From assembly GCA_017645645.1 (NCBI GenBank), contig JAGCOB010000011.1, positions 1-64,000 on the forward strand: DNA of 64,000 nt, written 5' to 3'. This DNA comes from Prevotella sp. Its GTDB lineage: Bacteria; Bacteroidota; Bacteroidia; Bacteroidales; Bacteroidaceae. The number at the start of each line of letters is the position of its first letter. Position 1 is the first letter of the stretch. Of this stretch, positions 49,094 through 57,128 are shown one piece after another. The notes under the pieces are model-generated. The model was not told where the DNA came from. It saw only the letters and a program-made list of their open reading frames with translations, and ran no database searches. A program made the translations under genes and the position numbers.

Positions 49094-51037
49094 ATGAATC
49101 AATCTAAATTTTCCCCCATAGCCGTTATTGCAGCTCTTGTGCTAACCGTTATGGTATCCTGCCGTCATGGGCAGGACGGACAGAATGTTGGTACTGCCGA
49201 CTCCATTAACTGGGTAGACTCGGCAGCCACGCTTTGCGATAGGGCTTTTTATTATAAGAACTATCAGCCCGACTCATTAGAAATCTTTGTGCCGGAAGCA
49301 CTGAAGGTCTGTGAGGAGCATAATAGGATGGGGGAGTATTATTTCATCTGGGGTAAGCTGGTGTCGAAGTATATCTGGGACAACGATTTCGAGAAAGGCG
49401 CCATTGAGGCGCAACGGATGCAGGACGATGCCCTGAAGCGTCACAACGACTATGGTCTCTTCATGTCGTACAAACTGCTTGGTATCGGTTATGGAGTCAG
49501 GGAGAACTACGGAGAGTCAGCCAAGTATCTCCGTAAGTCCATTGCCTGTTTCCCGAAAGGTCAGCCGCTGTCAGACCTTATTGATGCCTATTCCTATCTT
49601 TACCTCACGCTGGAGTGTGACAACCAATATGAAGCACTTGACACAGTCATGAACGAGTGGAAGGCTGTCCTCGATAAGGCTCCTGTCATTTCTGGTCAGC
49701 AAGATACTCAGGCAAGGGCCAATTGGCATGCCAGTTATCAGACGAACTTGGCGAGGTATCTGATGATCAAAGAAGACTTCAAGGGGGCTGCTTTGGCTGT
49801 CGACTCTGTCGAATATTACGAACATATCGAAAATGAGAATCCTGATGCTATCAGTCAGTTGACTATCCTTATCGTCAGAACCGATCTGGCAAAGCATCAG
49901 AAAAACTGGGCGGAGGTCCTCAACCTTTGCAGCCAAAGGCAGAAATTAGTCGAGGAAATCGGTGATACCAGTCATGAGATGATGGTATTGTTAGACAGGT
50001 CTCAGGCCTTTGAAAGTCTTGGACGCTATCGGGAGTCCCTTGACATATTCCGTCATTATTCGGAGATAAAAGACTCGCTGGCATTGGTGGATAATCGTGA
50101 GAAACTGGATGAGTTAAACAAGCGTTTCGAGGTATCTGAACTGAAGATGGAGGGTGAGCGTCAGCAGATGCAGGCAGAGCGGCGCCAACTCTATCTCGTT
50201 ATCATCATCGTTCTGGTCATTCTGGTGGCTGTCATCGTGATAGCCTACTTCCATCGCCGTCATACACATCGCATCGCCAAGATGAAGGCAGCACAGGAGC
50301 GTATTGAGTCGGAGTTGCGCATTGCCCGTGACATACAGATGTCAATGGTGCCCAGCACGTTCCCCGACTATGAGGGGCTTGACATGTTCGCCTCAATGAT
50401 GCCTGCCAAGGAAGTCGGCGGCGACCTCTACGGCTATGTCATGATAGGCGATAAACTGTATTTCGCAGTGGGCGACGTGAGCGGTAAGGGAGTGCCTGCC
50501 TCGCTGTTCATGGCACAGGTCACGCGTCTCTTCCGTACCCTTGCTGCCCAGCAGATGATGCCTGCCGAGATATGTACCCGTATGAATAATGCCCTGAGTG
50601 GTGAGGACAATGAGAGCAGCATGTTTGTCACCCTCTTCCTGGGACTCGTCGACCTGAAGACAGGGCATCTCGACTTCTGTAACGCAGGACATAACCCGCC
50701 CGTCCTCGGAGGCGGTGCGACACATGGGGAGTTCTTTAACATGATTTCCAATGCCCCCATCGGTCTCTGGTCGGGTCTGGAATACGAGGGTGAGGAGATG
50801 GAGAGTATTATGGGACGCCCGTTGTTCATCTATACCGATGGTCTCAACGAGGCAGAGAACCGCCAACAGGTCCAGTTCGGCGAGAATCGTCTGCTCAACA
50901 TCCTGCGTACCACCCATTTCGACTCCGCTAAACAAGTCATCGAGATCCTCAAGGATGAGGTGGAGCGTCATCGTGATGGTGCTGAACCTAACGACGACCT
51001 GACGATGATGTGTTTGAGAATAGGTTGCGTGGAATAA
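49094..51037 (+). CDS. TPR lipoprotein-type SpoIIE phosphatase
   Basis: 647 residues. The N terminus has a lipobox (VMVSC, Cys 23), then periplasmic tetratricopeptide repeats (about 60-340), a membrane helix (about 370-392), a coiled linker and a SpoIIE/PP2C domain (about 415-647) with GGDLYGYV, GDVSGKGVP, GHNPPV, YTDGLNEA and DDLTMMCLR. A lipid anchor and a later membrane helix would make two membrane contacts; the Cys might instead be unprocessed. The architecture parallels the TPR histidine kinase at 36706: same sensor type, different output. Confidence 0.9.
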   Translation: MNQSKFSPIAVIAALVLTVMVSCRHGQDGQNVGTADSINWVDSAATLCDRAFYYKNYQPDSLEIFVPEALKVCEEHNRMGEYYFIWGKLVSKYIWDNDFEKGAIEAQRMQDDALKRHNDYGLFMSYKLLGIGYGVRENYGESAKYLRKSIACFPKGQPLSDLIDAYSYLYLTLECDNQYEALDTVMNEWKAVLDKAPVISGQQDTQARANWHASYQTNLARYLMIKEDFKGAALAVDSVEYYEHIENENPDAISQLTILIVRTDLAKHQKNWAEVLNLCSQRQKLVEEIGDTSHEMMVLLDRSQAFESLGRYRESLDIFRHYSEIKDSLALVDNREKLDELNKRFEVSELKMEGERQQMQAERRQLYLVIIIVLVILVAVIVIAYFHRRHTHRIAKMKAAQERIESELRIARDIQMSMVPSTFPDYEGLDMFASMMPAKEVGGDLYGYVMIGDKLYFAVGDVSGKGVPASLFMAQVTRLFRTLAAQQMMPAEICTRMNNALSGEDNESSMFVTLFLGLVDLKTGHLDFCNAGHNPPVLGGGATHGEFFNMISNAPIGLWSGLEYEGEEMESIMGRPLFIYTDGLNEAENRQQVQFGENRLLNILRTTHFDSAKQVIEILKDEVERHRDGAEPNDDLTMMCLRIGCVE

Positions 51038-51052
51038 GGAAAATAGCGTACT

Positions 51053-52162
51053 TCAGAATCCGGAACACCTGATGGTCTCCCGCAAATCGTCTGGGAGTGC
51101 ATGACAGTTGAGGAACAAATAGGTGGTATTCAGGGCGATGTAGTCGCGTGACATATACCAGATACCCTTGTACTGTCCGTACTTACCCCATGAATTCTTG
51201 ACAAGATAATAAGGTTTCCCCTGTTCGTCAACAGCCTTGCCGTAGATGATCATCACGTGATCGTAGGTCATGCGCCAGTCGTTCCACTGCTCCTGTCGCA
51301 ATTGTTGTGTGGGTTGTACGCTGTCAGGCAGCATGGCCTCTCCTGTGCGGGTGAAGTCGCCTGAGACGTCACCGCCCCAAGCCACGGTATATCCAGCATC
51401 CAGTGCCTTGTCGAGAACCTCCATCAACTGTTCGATGGGCATGTTGTAACTGGGCTTCAAACGCCATTTGTAGGGAGCCTCGATGATGAACCACTTGCCA
51501 AACGGATGATGTGTATAACTCGTCAGACTCACGTAGTCGTCAAAGTTAAGCCCCAGGCTCTCTGCAAACGTCTTCGGCGTATATGTCTTTCCCTCATACA
51601 TGAATGATTTCGGACAGTGCCCTATGTAGCGGTCGATGACAGCCTGAACGCTGTCCTGCCAGTGGGGAAGGGGAGCCTTGGCATCCTTGACGACGATACT
51701 CCTCACCATGCGGTCCAGTTCAGGGAAGAATACCATGAAGTTAGCCAGTGAGTCACCTGTCAGCGAACCTGGTGCCGGCATGGCATTCTCCGGACAGATG
51801 CCGTGTTGGCGAATCACCTCCAGTACGTCGTCGCACGAGCCTCCTTCAGAGATCTGGCTGTAGCCGTGCATCCGCACATAGTGCGTGGCATTGTCCATAT
51901 AGTCTTTATTTACCACGAACATCTCGCACAGGTCGTATGTCTTCCCTGTCTGTCGCAGTATCTCACTCTCGAAATACCCCAGCGTGGCATAAGCCCAGCA
52001 AGTACCGCTGCGCCATTGGTTCTTCACACTTGTGATAGGAATCTCCTTTACCGTTGTGAACGTTTTTTTTACCTGCGAGTCGATAGACCCCCGCTGTAGA
52101 TTCTCCTGTGCCGATGCTGTTACAGTCATCAGCATCACTGCTAAAACGAATCCTGTCCTCAT
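51053..52162 (-). CDS. Second exported C1-family peptidase
   Basis: 369 residues with signal peptide (about 1-18). Papain-like motifs: KNQWRSGTCWAYATLGYFES (catalytic Cys), MTYDHVMIIYG (His) and LVKNSWGKYG (Asn). It is a distant relative of the PepC-type enzyme at 46856, shorter and with a different middle region. It is downstream of the AI-2E transporter gene (18-base gap) and convergent with the phosphatase gene. Confidence 0.9.
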   Translation of the reverse strand: MRTGFVLAVMLMTVTASAQENLQRGSIDSQVKKTFTTVKEIPITSVKNQWRSGTCWAYATLGYFESEILRQTGKTYDLCEMFVVNKDYMDNATHYVRMHGYSQISEGGSCDDVLEVIRQHGICPENAMPAPGSLTGDSLANFMVFFPELDRMVRSIVVKDAKAPLPHWQDSVQAVIDRYIGHCPKSFMYEGKTYTPKTFAESLGLNFDDYVSLTSYTHHPFGKWFIIEAPYKWRLKPSYNMPIEQLMEVLDKALDAGYTVAWGGDVSGDFTRTGEAMLPDSVQPTQQLRQEQWNDWRMTYDHVMIIYGKAVDEQGKPYYLVKNSWGKYGQYKGIWYMSRDYIALNTTYLFLNCHALPDDLRETIRCSGF

Positions 52163-52180
52163 GATGGTGGTATTTAGTGT

Positions 52181-53284
52181 CTATTCTTCTTTCTTTTCCT
52201 GGTTCTCCGCATTCTCTTTCCGTATGACATACCGTTGGTAGTACGTCAGCAGGAGGGTGGTCATCGGCAGTGCGATAATCATGCCAAGGATACCTAACAG
52301 GGAACCCCAGATGGAGAGGGAGAGCAGGATGATGGCGGCATTGAGTCCCATCACCTTTCCCATGATCTTTGGGGTAAGGAAGGTATCCTGGATGAGTTGT
52401 ACGACACAGAATACGATGACGACCAACAGCATGATAAGCCAGAAGCTCTGTCCTGTATCCGCTGCCTTGACAATAGCCAGGAGGATGGCAGGGATGAAGC
52501 CGATGAGTTGGAGGTAGGGCACCATATTCAGCAGTCCGATGAACATACCCAGTCCGATGGCCATCGGGAAGTCGATGATCAGGAAGCCGATACTGAACAG
52601 GATTCCCACACAGAAAGCCACCAGACCCTGTCCGCGGAAATACTTGTTCATACCTTCTGTGATGTCAGCGACCAGACGGACAGCCATGCCACGATAACGC
52701 TCAGGCAGCAGTTCGGACCATCCCTTCGTGAATTTCTCATAGTCGATGAGGATGAAGAGCGTGTAGATGAGTACCATGATCATGGTGACCAGTCCGGAAA
52801 GGGCATTGACCGACTGCATGAGCATGTCCCAAATCTTAGGCATTGCCTCCTTGATGCTGTTGATGAAACCTTCCTGCGTCACGATAGCCTTGATATCCTC
52901 TGCCGTCAGATGCTCATGGATGAACATCTCTATCCGGTCAGGAATATTACTCATCATCGCATCTTTGGTGACGTATTCTATCAGCATGTCCTTCACTCGT
53001 ATCGTCTCCTCGACAACGGGAGGTATCATGAGCCAGAACACCCCAGTCAATACGAGGTTGACAGTAATCAGGGCACAGAGAATAGCTACTACCCGATAGC
53101 GCATCTTACAGCGATACTGGAAGAATTTCACCAATGGGAACAGTAGATAGGCAATGAGCCATGCAAGGAAGAAGGGGAGCAGCACACCACTCAACCGGTC
53201 GAGCAACAGATAGGCTCCCACGAAGCCGGCAACCACCAGGGCACCCCGTATAAACGAGTCGAAAGTAATTTGTTTTCGTTCCAT
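52181..53284 (-). CDS. AI-2E family (PerM/UPF0118) transporter
   Basis: 367 residues with about 8 membrane helices and the family elements: a central extracytoplasmic domain (about 60-150), the helix with GQGLVAFCVGILFSIGF, and VQLIQDTFLTPKIMGKVMGL near the C terminus. Members include exporters of quorum signals and Na+/H+ antiporters, so the substrate is open. I start at ATG 53284 (MERKQITFDS). The promoter -7 box (53304-53311) makes the frame start at 53314 impossible. Confidence 0.88.
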   Translation of the reverse strand: MERKQITFDSFIRGALVVAGFVGAYLLLDRLSGVLLPFFLAWLIAYLLFPLVKFFQYRCKMRYRVVAILCALITVNLVLTGVFWLMIPPVVEETIRVKDMLIEYVTKDAMMSNIPDRIEMFIHEHLTAEDIKAIVTQEGFINSIKEAMPKIWDMLMQSVNALSGLVTMIMVLIYTLFILIDYEKFTKGWSELLPERYRGMAVRLVADITEGMNKYFRGQGLVAFCVGILFSIGFLIIDFPMAIGLGMFIGLLNMVPYLQLIGFIPAILLAIVKAADTGQSFWLIMLLVVIVFCVVQLIQDTFLTPKIMGKVMGLNAAIILLSLSIWGSLLGILGMIIALPMTTLLLTYYQRYVIRKENAENQEKKEE

Positions 53285-53303
53285 AGTTATTGTATTTCGT
53301 GTG

Positions 53304-53335
53304 CGAAGATACATATTTTATTCTGAAGTACCAAA
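53304..53335 (-). promoter_or_regulatory. Promoter of the AI-2E transporter gene
   Basis: TTTG (53332-53335), 20 bases, TATCTTCG (53304-53311) on the minus strand. Confidence 0.75.
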
Positions 53336-53339
53336 ATAT

Positions 53340-53370
53340 TTTGTTTATTATCAAAATAATTGTATATTTG
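53340..53370 (+). promoter_or_regulatory. Promoter of the Memo-AMMECR1 gene, near-leaderless
   Basis: TTTG (53340-53343), 19 bases, TATATTTG (53363-53370). The ATG is at 53375. It is back-to-back with the AI-2E promoter, 4 bases apart. Confidence 0.75.
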
Positions 53371-53374
53371 TGGC

Positions 53375-54865
53375 ATGATTTTGAGTATCGTTTTATTATT
53401 ATTGATGATGGTGAATTCGTGTAACGGACAGACAAACAATCCTGTGGTGAGACCTGCCACTCAGGCAAACCGCTTCTACACAGGCGATCCCAAGGAATTG
53501 AGTGCTGAAGTTGACAGTTTTCTGGAACTTCATCGTGGCAGGACCATGTATGAGCATGTGGCAGCACTCATCGTACCCCATGCTGGTTATTATTTCTCAG
53601 GAAATGTGGCGGCATCGGCCTATATGACGCTGAATACCGGGAAGACCTATCAGCGGATATTCCTGTTGGGACCGAGTCATCACGAATGGCTCGACGGGGC
53701 ATCCGTGAATACAGAGGCGGACTATTATGCCACGCCCTTGGGGAATGTGAAGGTGGATCATGAGACATGTATCGAACTGACGAAGAAAGACAGCGTGTTC
53801 TCCTATCGCCCAAAGGCGCATGACAGGGAGCATTGTTTGGAGGTGCAGCTGCCGTTCCTGCAAAGATACTTCACTCTACACTCTAAACTCTACACTAAAG
53901 AAGTGCCCCCGATTGTCCCCATCATCATCTCGACTAACGACTTCCAGAAACTAAGGCGGATGGCAGAGGTGCTGAAAACGTATTTCACTGACGAGAACCT
54001 CTTCATCATCAGCAGTGACTTCTCACACTATCCTTCGTATGACGATGCCTGTGAGGTGGATGCCAAGACGGGCAAGGCGATTGAGACAGGTGATGTTGAA
54101 CAGTTCATTGCCGCCATTGAAGAAAATGCCCGTAGCGGAAAGCTCAACCTGGCAACGAGTGCCTGTGGTGAGTTTCCTATTATTACACTGATGCTGATGC
54201 TCGACGGACAATACGACATCAAACACCTGATGTACCAGAACTCGGGTGATATTGACAACTACAATTCTTCACGTGTAGTAGGCTATCACTCCTTCGCCTT
54301 CTTACGCAAAGAAGCAGGCTTCACCCTTTCCGATGAAGACAAACGCCAACTGAAGGAGATTGCCCTCAACAGCATCAAAGATTCTTTAGATGGCAAGGGA
54401 ATAGCGGCAGCAAACTTTCAACTCTTAACCCTCAACGCTCAACTGCGAAGCAAGTGTGGTGCCTTCGTCTCTCTCCACAAACATGGTCGTCTTCGTGGAT
54501 GTATCGGACATTTCGGAGAGGATGTGCCTCTCTATGAGATAGTGGCAGAGATGGCACGTGCTGCAGCCTTCGAAGACCCACGCTTCATGCCTGTCAGTCG
54601 TGAGGAACTGGAGGATCTCGATATTGAGATTTCCGTACTCACCCCCATGCGTCGCATCCAGAGCCTCGATGAGTTCGAGTTGCATCGACATGGCATCTAC
54701 ATCCGTAAGGGCTATCGCAGCGGTACCTTCCTGCCGCAGGTGGCAGACGAGGTAAACTGGACGAAGGAGGAGTTTGTAGGACATTGTTCGCAGGACAAGG
54801 CAGGACTCGGCTGGGACGGCTGGCGCGATGCGGAACTGTATGTCTATGAAGCAATCGTGTTTTGA
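53375..54865 (+). CDS. Memo-AMMECR1 fusion (AmmeMemoRadiSam B + A) with a lipoprotein signal
   Basis: 496 residues. Residues about 25-310 are a Memo domain (RPATQANRFYTGD, VPHAGYYFSG, GPSHHEW with the conserved His residues, SSDFSHYPSY). Residues about 320-496 are AMMECR1 (GAFVSLHKHGRLRGCIG, FEDPRFMPVS, LPQVADEV). These two plus a radical SAM enzyme form the AmmeMemoRadiSam set, conserved but of unknown reaction. The N terminus is a hydrophobic helix with lipobox VNSC, so export is predicted. Two heptamer repeats are in frame (53874-53894, 54413-54440). The stop overlaps the next start. Confidence 0.9.
   Translation: MILSIVLLLLMMVNSCNGQTNNPVVRPATQANRFYTGDPKELSAEVDSFLELHRGRTMYEHVAALIVPHAGYYFSGNVAASAYMTLNTGKTYQRIFLLGPSHHEWLDGASVNTEADYYATPLGNVKVDHETCIELTKKDSVFSYRPKAHDREHCLEVQLPFLQRYFTLHSKLYTKEVPPIVPIIISTNDFQKLRRMAEVLKTYFTDENLFIISSDFSHYPSYDDACEVDAKTGKAIETGDVEQFIAAIEENARSGKLNLATSACGEFPIITLMLMLDGQYDIKHLMYQNSGDIDNYNSSRVVGYHSFAFLRKEAGFTLSDEDKRQLKEIALNSIKDSLDGKGIAAANFQLLTLNAQLRSKCGAFVSLHKHGRLRGCIGHFGEDVPLYEIVAEMARAAAFEDPRFMPVSREELEDLDIEISVLTPMRRIQSLDEFELHRHGIYIRKGYRSGTFLPQVADEVNWTKEEFVGHCSQDKAGLGWDGWRDAELYVYEAIVF
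53874..53894. repeat. Heptamer repeat CTCTACA, three units, in the Memo domain
   Basis: CTCTACA, CTCTAAA, CTCTACA, then CTAAAGA. It encodes about residues 167-173 in a loop. Confidence 0.85.
54413..54440. repeat. Heptamer repeat AACTCTT type, four units, in the AMMECR1 region
   Basis: AACTTTC, AACTCTT, AACCCTC, AACGCTC. It encodes [11 protein letters not shown] just before the conserved GAFVSLHKHG segment. Confidence 0.85.
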
Positions 54866-55728
54866 TGGAGTGTAGGTATTATGAGCGACTGGAGGGTGGG
54901 GTAGTGAGATGCCAGCTCTGTCCGCATCACTGTCGGATTGCCGATGGCAGGACGGGGATTTGTCGCAGTCGTCGTAATCATCAAGGGGTGCTCGTCAGTG
55001 AGGTGTATGCCCAACCTTGTGCCCTTGCCATTGACCCGATAGAGAAGAAACCGCTGTATCATTTTCATCCTGGCACCACCTGTCTCTCCATTGCCTGTAC
55101 AGGTTGTAATTTCCGTTGCCTGAACTGTCAGAACCACGATATCTCACAAGTGTCACCTGTCGATGTCGACCATTACCGCCTCACACCAGAGGACGTTGTG
55201 TCCCTCTGTCAGAAGCACCAATGCCCGGGCATCGCCTATACCTATACCGAACCGCTTACCTATCTGGAATATATCACGGATACGGCACGACTGGCTCATG
55301 AGGCTGGTCTGTGGAATATCCTCGTCACGGCAGGCTATGTCTGTCAGGAGCCGTTAAAAGACCTGTTGCCCTATCTCGATGCTGCCAATATCGACCTGAA
55401 GTCGTTTAGCGACGACATCTACCAGGAAGTCAGCGGCGGTCATCTGCAACCTGTACTCGATACCATCCTTGCCATGAGGGATGCCGGTGTGTGGATAGAA
55501 CTCACCAACCTCCTTATTCCAGGCATCAATGACGACATGGATATGATCAGGAGGATGTGTCGTTGGCTGAACGAAAAGAGCCTTGCCGGCGTCCCCCTTC
55601 ATTTCAGCCGTTTCTTTCCTCGCTATAAGATGCAGGACATCCCCCCGACGCCCCTCCACACACTGAAAGCCGCCCGTCAGATAGCCGAAGAGGAAGGTAT
55701 GAAACGGGTGTATCTGGGTAATGTTTGA
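54865..55728 (+). CDS. AmmeMemoRadiSam radical SAM enzyme
   Basis: 287 residues. Cluster motif CTGCNFRCLNC (a CxxxCxxC radical SAM site with family spacing), preceded by CQLCPHHC and GICRSRRN, and followed by TYTEPLTYLEY and AANIDLKSFSDD. It resembles pyruvate-formate-lyase-activating enzymes, but its substrate is unknown. The start ATG at 54865 overlaps the TGA of the Memo-AMMECR1 gene, so the two are translationally coupled. No signal peptide is present. Confidence 0.92.
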   Translation: MECRYYERLEGGVVRCQLCPHHCRIADGRTGICRSRRNHQGVLVSEVYAQPCALAIDPIEKKPLYHFHPGTTCLSIACTGCNFRCLNCQNHDISQVSPVDVDHYRLTPEDVVSLCQKHQCPGIAYTYTEPLTYLEYITDTARLAHEAGLWNILVTAGYVCQEPLKDLLPYLDAANIDLKSFSDDIYQEVSGGHLQPVLDTILAMRDAGVWIELTNLLIPGINDDMDMIRRMCRWLNEKSLAGVPLHFSRFFPRYKMQDIPPTPLHTLKAARQIAEEEGMKRVYLGNV

Positions 55729-55740
55729 GTCTCCTATCGA

Positions 55741-55890
55741 TTATTGAACGTTTTTATTAAGCATACAGAAAAATACGATGAGTATTATATCAAAGGTCCA
55801 AGACAAATAATAAGAGAAATATTCAATAGCAGAGAAATAAACATCATATAATATCAGAATAATAAAAAGGGATAGAGAACCTATTAACAA
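55741..55890 (-). CDS. Possible 49-residue membrane peptide
   Basis: A short frame (TTG start) encodes a highly hydrophobic, aromatic-rich peptide (GSLSLFIILILYDVYFS ... FDIILIVFFC) ending in LNKNVQ. The -7-like box TATCTTTG at about 55932-55939 lies upstream on this strand, but without a TTTG partner. There is no ATG. AT-rich DNA easily produces such frames, so this is only a candidate. Confidence 0.25.
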   Translation of the reverse strand: MLIGSLSLFIILILYDVYFSAIEYFSYYLSWTFDIILIVFFCMLNKNVQ

Positions 55891-55989
55891 TAGTGCAGCA
55901 TATATATTATAATTTGTCTAATTTCCTGTTGCAAAGATAGTCATTTTTTAAAATAATGTAAGAAAAAGCATCATTTTTCTTGCAAAATG

Positions 55990-56021
55990 TTTGTGGGATT
56001 CCAAAAAAAGTTATAATTTTG
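55990..56021 (+). promoter_or_regulatory. Promoter of the pheA operon leader
   Basis: TTTG (55990-55993), 20 bases, TAATTTTG (56014-56021). The start is near 56028, about 260 bases before pheA. Confidence 0.75.
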
Positions 56022-56034
56022 CAGGCGATAAACG

Positions 56035-56066
56035 AAAATTGAAGAATTGAAAGATTCAAAAATTGA
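56035..56066. repeat. Octamer repeat AAAATTGA, four units, before the leader peptide
   Basis: AAAATTGA, AGAATTGA, AAGATTCA, AAAATTGA. It ends 4 bases before the leader-peptide ATG. Confidence 0.85.
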
Positions 56067-56070
56067 AGTA

Positions 56071-56148
56071 ATGAACAAGTTGAACGCTTACTTTTACGGT
56101 TATTATTTTTACTTTGCAGAGACCTGTGAAGCGGAAAGCCGTATGTAA
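56071..56148 (+). CDS. Phe/Tyr-rich leader peptide of the pheA operon
   Basis: A 25-codon frame: MNKLNAYFYGYYFYFAETC then six more residues. It has five Tyr and three Phe codons clustered in codons 7-15, the hallmark of an attenuation leader peptide. Too short for standard ORF calling. Its last codons (56125-56140) are the arm that can pair with the terminator's left strand. A ribosome stalled on Tyr/Phe codons would leave that arm free. Confidence 0.8.
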   Translation: MNKLNAYFYGYYFYFAETCEAESRM

Positions 56149-56225
56149 GAATTAAAGAATTGAAAAATTGAAGAATTAAAATAAGGCTCCGCTTCACAAA
56201 CCAAGTGAAAGCGGAGTTTATTTTT
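56125..56225 (+). promoter_or_regulatory. Transcription attenuator of the aromatic operon
   Basis: Terminator: GCTCCGCTTCAC (56186-56197) with GTGAAAGCGGAG (56205-56216), one bulge, then TTTATTTTT. Antiterminator: TGTGAAGCGGAAAGCC (56125-56140), inside the end of the leader peptide, is complementary to GGCTCCGCTTCACA (56185-56198). The two structures exclude each other. With enough charged tRNA-Phe/Tyr the ribosome would run to the stop at 56146-56148, cover the 5' arm and let the terminator form. With starvation, stalling near codons 7-15 would free it. Mechanism inferred from sequence. Confidence 0.78.
56148..56179. repeat. Octamer repeat AGAATTGA, four units, inside the attenuator loop
   Basis: AGAATTAA, AGAATTGA, AAAATTGA, AGAATTAA. 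It separates the leader-peptide stop from the terminator and would be the loop of the antiterminator. Same words as 56035-56066. Confidence 0.88.
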
Positions 56226-56235
56226 AAATAGATAA

Positions 56236-56281
56236 ATGAATCAATAAATTGTAAATAGTAAATTGTCAAATTGTAAATTAT
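56236..56281 (+). repeat. AAATTGT heptamer repeat before pheA
   Basis: ATGAATCAAT, AAATTGT, AAATAGT, AAATTGT, CAAATTGT, AAATTATA, ending 4 bases before the pheA ATG. Nearly the same as the block before pdxA (4556-4595) plus one unit. Confidence 0.9.
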
Positions 56282-56285
56282 ATAG

Positions 56286-57128
56286 ATGAAGAGAATTGCG
56301 ATACAAGGACTGAACGGGTCGTTCCACGATATTGCGGCACACCTGTTTTTCGAGGGAGAGCAGATACAGTTGATTTGTTGTTCTACCTTCGAGCAGGTGT
56401 TTAAGACCATGAAGGAGGATCCTACCGCCATTGGTATGCTCGCCATAGAGAATACCATCGCAGGCTCATTGTTGCATAACTATGAGTTGCTGCGTGACTC
56501 AGGTACGACGATAGTAGGGGAGCATAAGTTGCACATCTCGCATTGTATCTGTTGTCTGCCTGACGATAACTGGGACACGATCACGGAGATTCATTCGCAC
56601 CCCGTTGCCCTGATGCAGTGTCGTGAGTTCCTTGCCCAGCATCCGAACATGAAACATGTGGAGGCTGAGGATACGGCAGGCTCGGCGAAGATGATTGCCG
56701 AAGGACAGCACAAAGGATGGGCAGCCATCTGTCATGCCGATGCCGCCAGACAGTATGGACTGAAAGTTCTGGAGGACCATATTGAGGATAACAAGCACAA
56801 TTTCACGCGTTTCCTCGTGGTCAGCAATCCCAACAAGGCAGATATGTTGCGTCCGCTGACAGAGGCCAACAAGGCAAGTATCGTCTTCTCTTTGCCTCAT
56901 GAGGAAGGGTCGCTGAGTCATGTACTCGCCATCCTCTCGTTCTACAAGATTAACCTGACGAAGATACAGTCGTTGCCGATTATCGGACGAGAATGGGAAT
57001 ACCTGTTCTATGTGGATGTGATGTACGACGACCTGACCCGCTATCGTCAGTCTATTGACGCGATTATTCCATTGACCAAGGACTTTAAGATTTTAGGAGA
57101 ATACAAAGATGGCAAACAGACGAATTGA
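56286..57128 (+). CDS. pheA: Prephenate dehydratase
   Basis: 280 residues. Makes phenylpyruvate from prephenate. Periplasmic-binding-like catalytic domain (AIQGLNGSFHDIAAHLFF, AIENTIAGSLLHNYELL, and the catalytic NFTRFLVVS) followed by an ACT regulatory domain (about 195-275: SIVFSLPHEEGSLSHVL, LPIIGREWEYLFYVD) that in the family binds phenylalanine. It is the first gene of a four-gene operon, under the attenuator. It overlaps the aminotransferase gene by 20 bases. Confidence 0.95.
   Translation: MKRIAIQGLNGSFHDIAAHLFFEGEQIQLICCSTFEQVFKTMKEDPTAIGMLAIENTIAGSLLHNYELLRDSGTTIVGEHKLHISHCICCLPDDNWDTITEIHSHPVALMQCREFLAQHPNMKHVEAEDTAGSAKMIAEGQHKGWAAICHADAARQYGLKVLEDHIEDNKHNFTRFLVVSNPNKADMLRPLTEANKASIVFSLPHEEGSLSHVLAILSFYKINLTKIQSLPIIGREWEYLFYVDVMYDDLTRYRQSIDAIIPLTKDFKILGEYKDGKQTN

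Noticed and set aside
56035-56281. Three repeat blocks as a possible CRISPR or iteron origin
   Set aside because: The blocks are octamer/heptamer arrays of the dispersed family around an attenuator; no spacers, no rep or cas gene.
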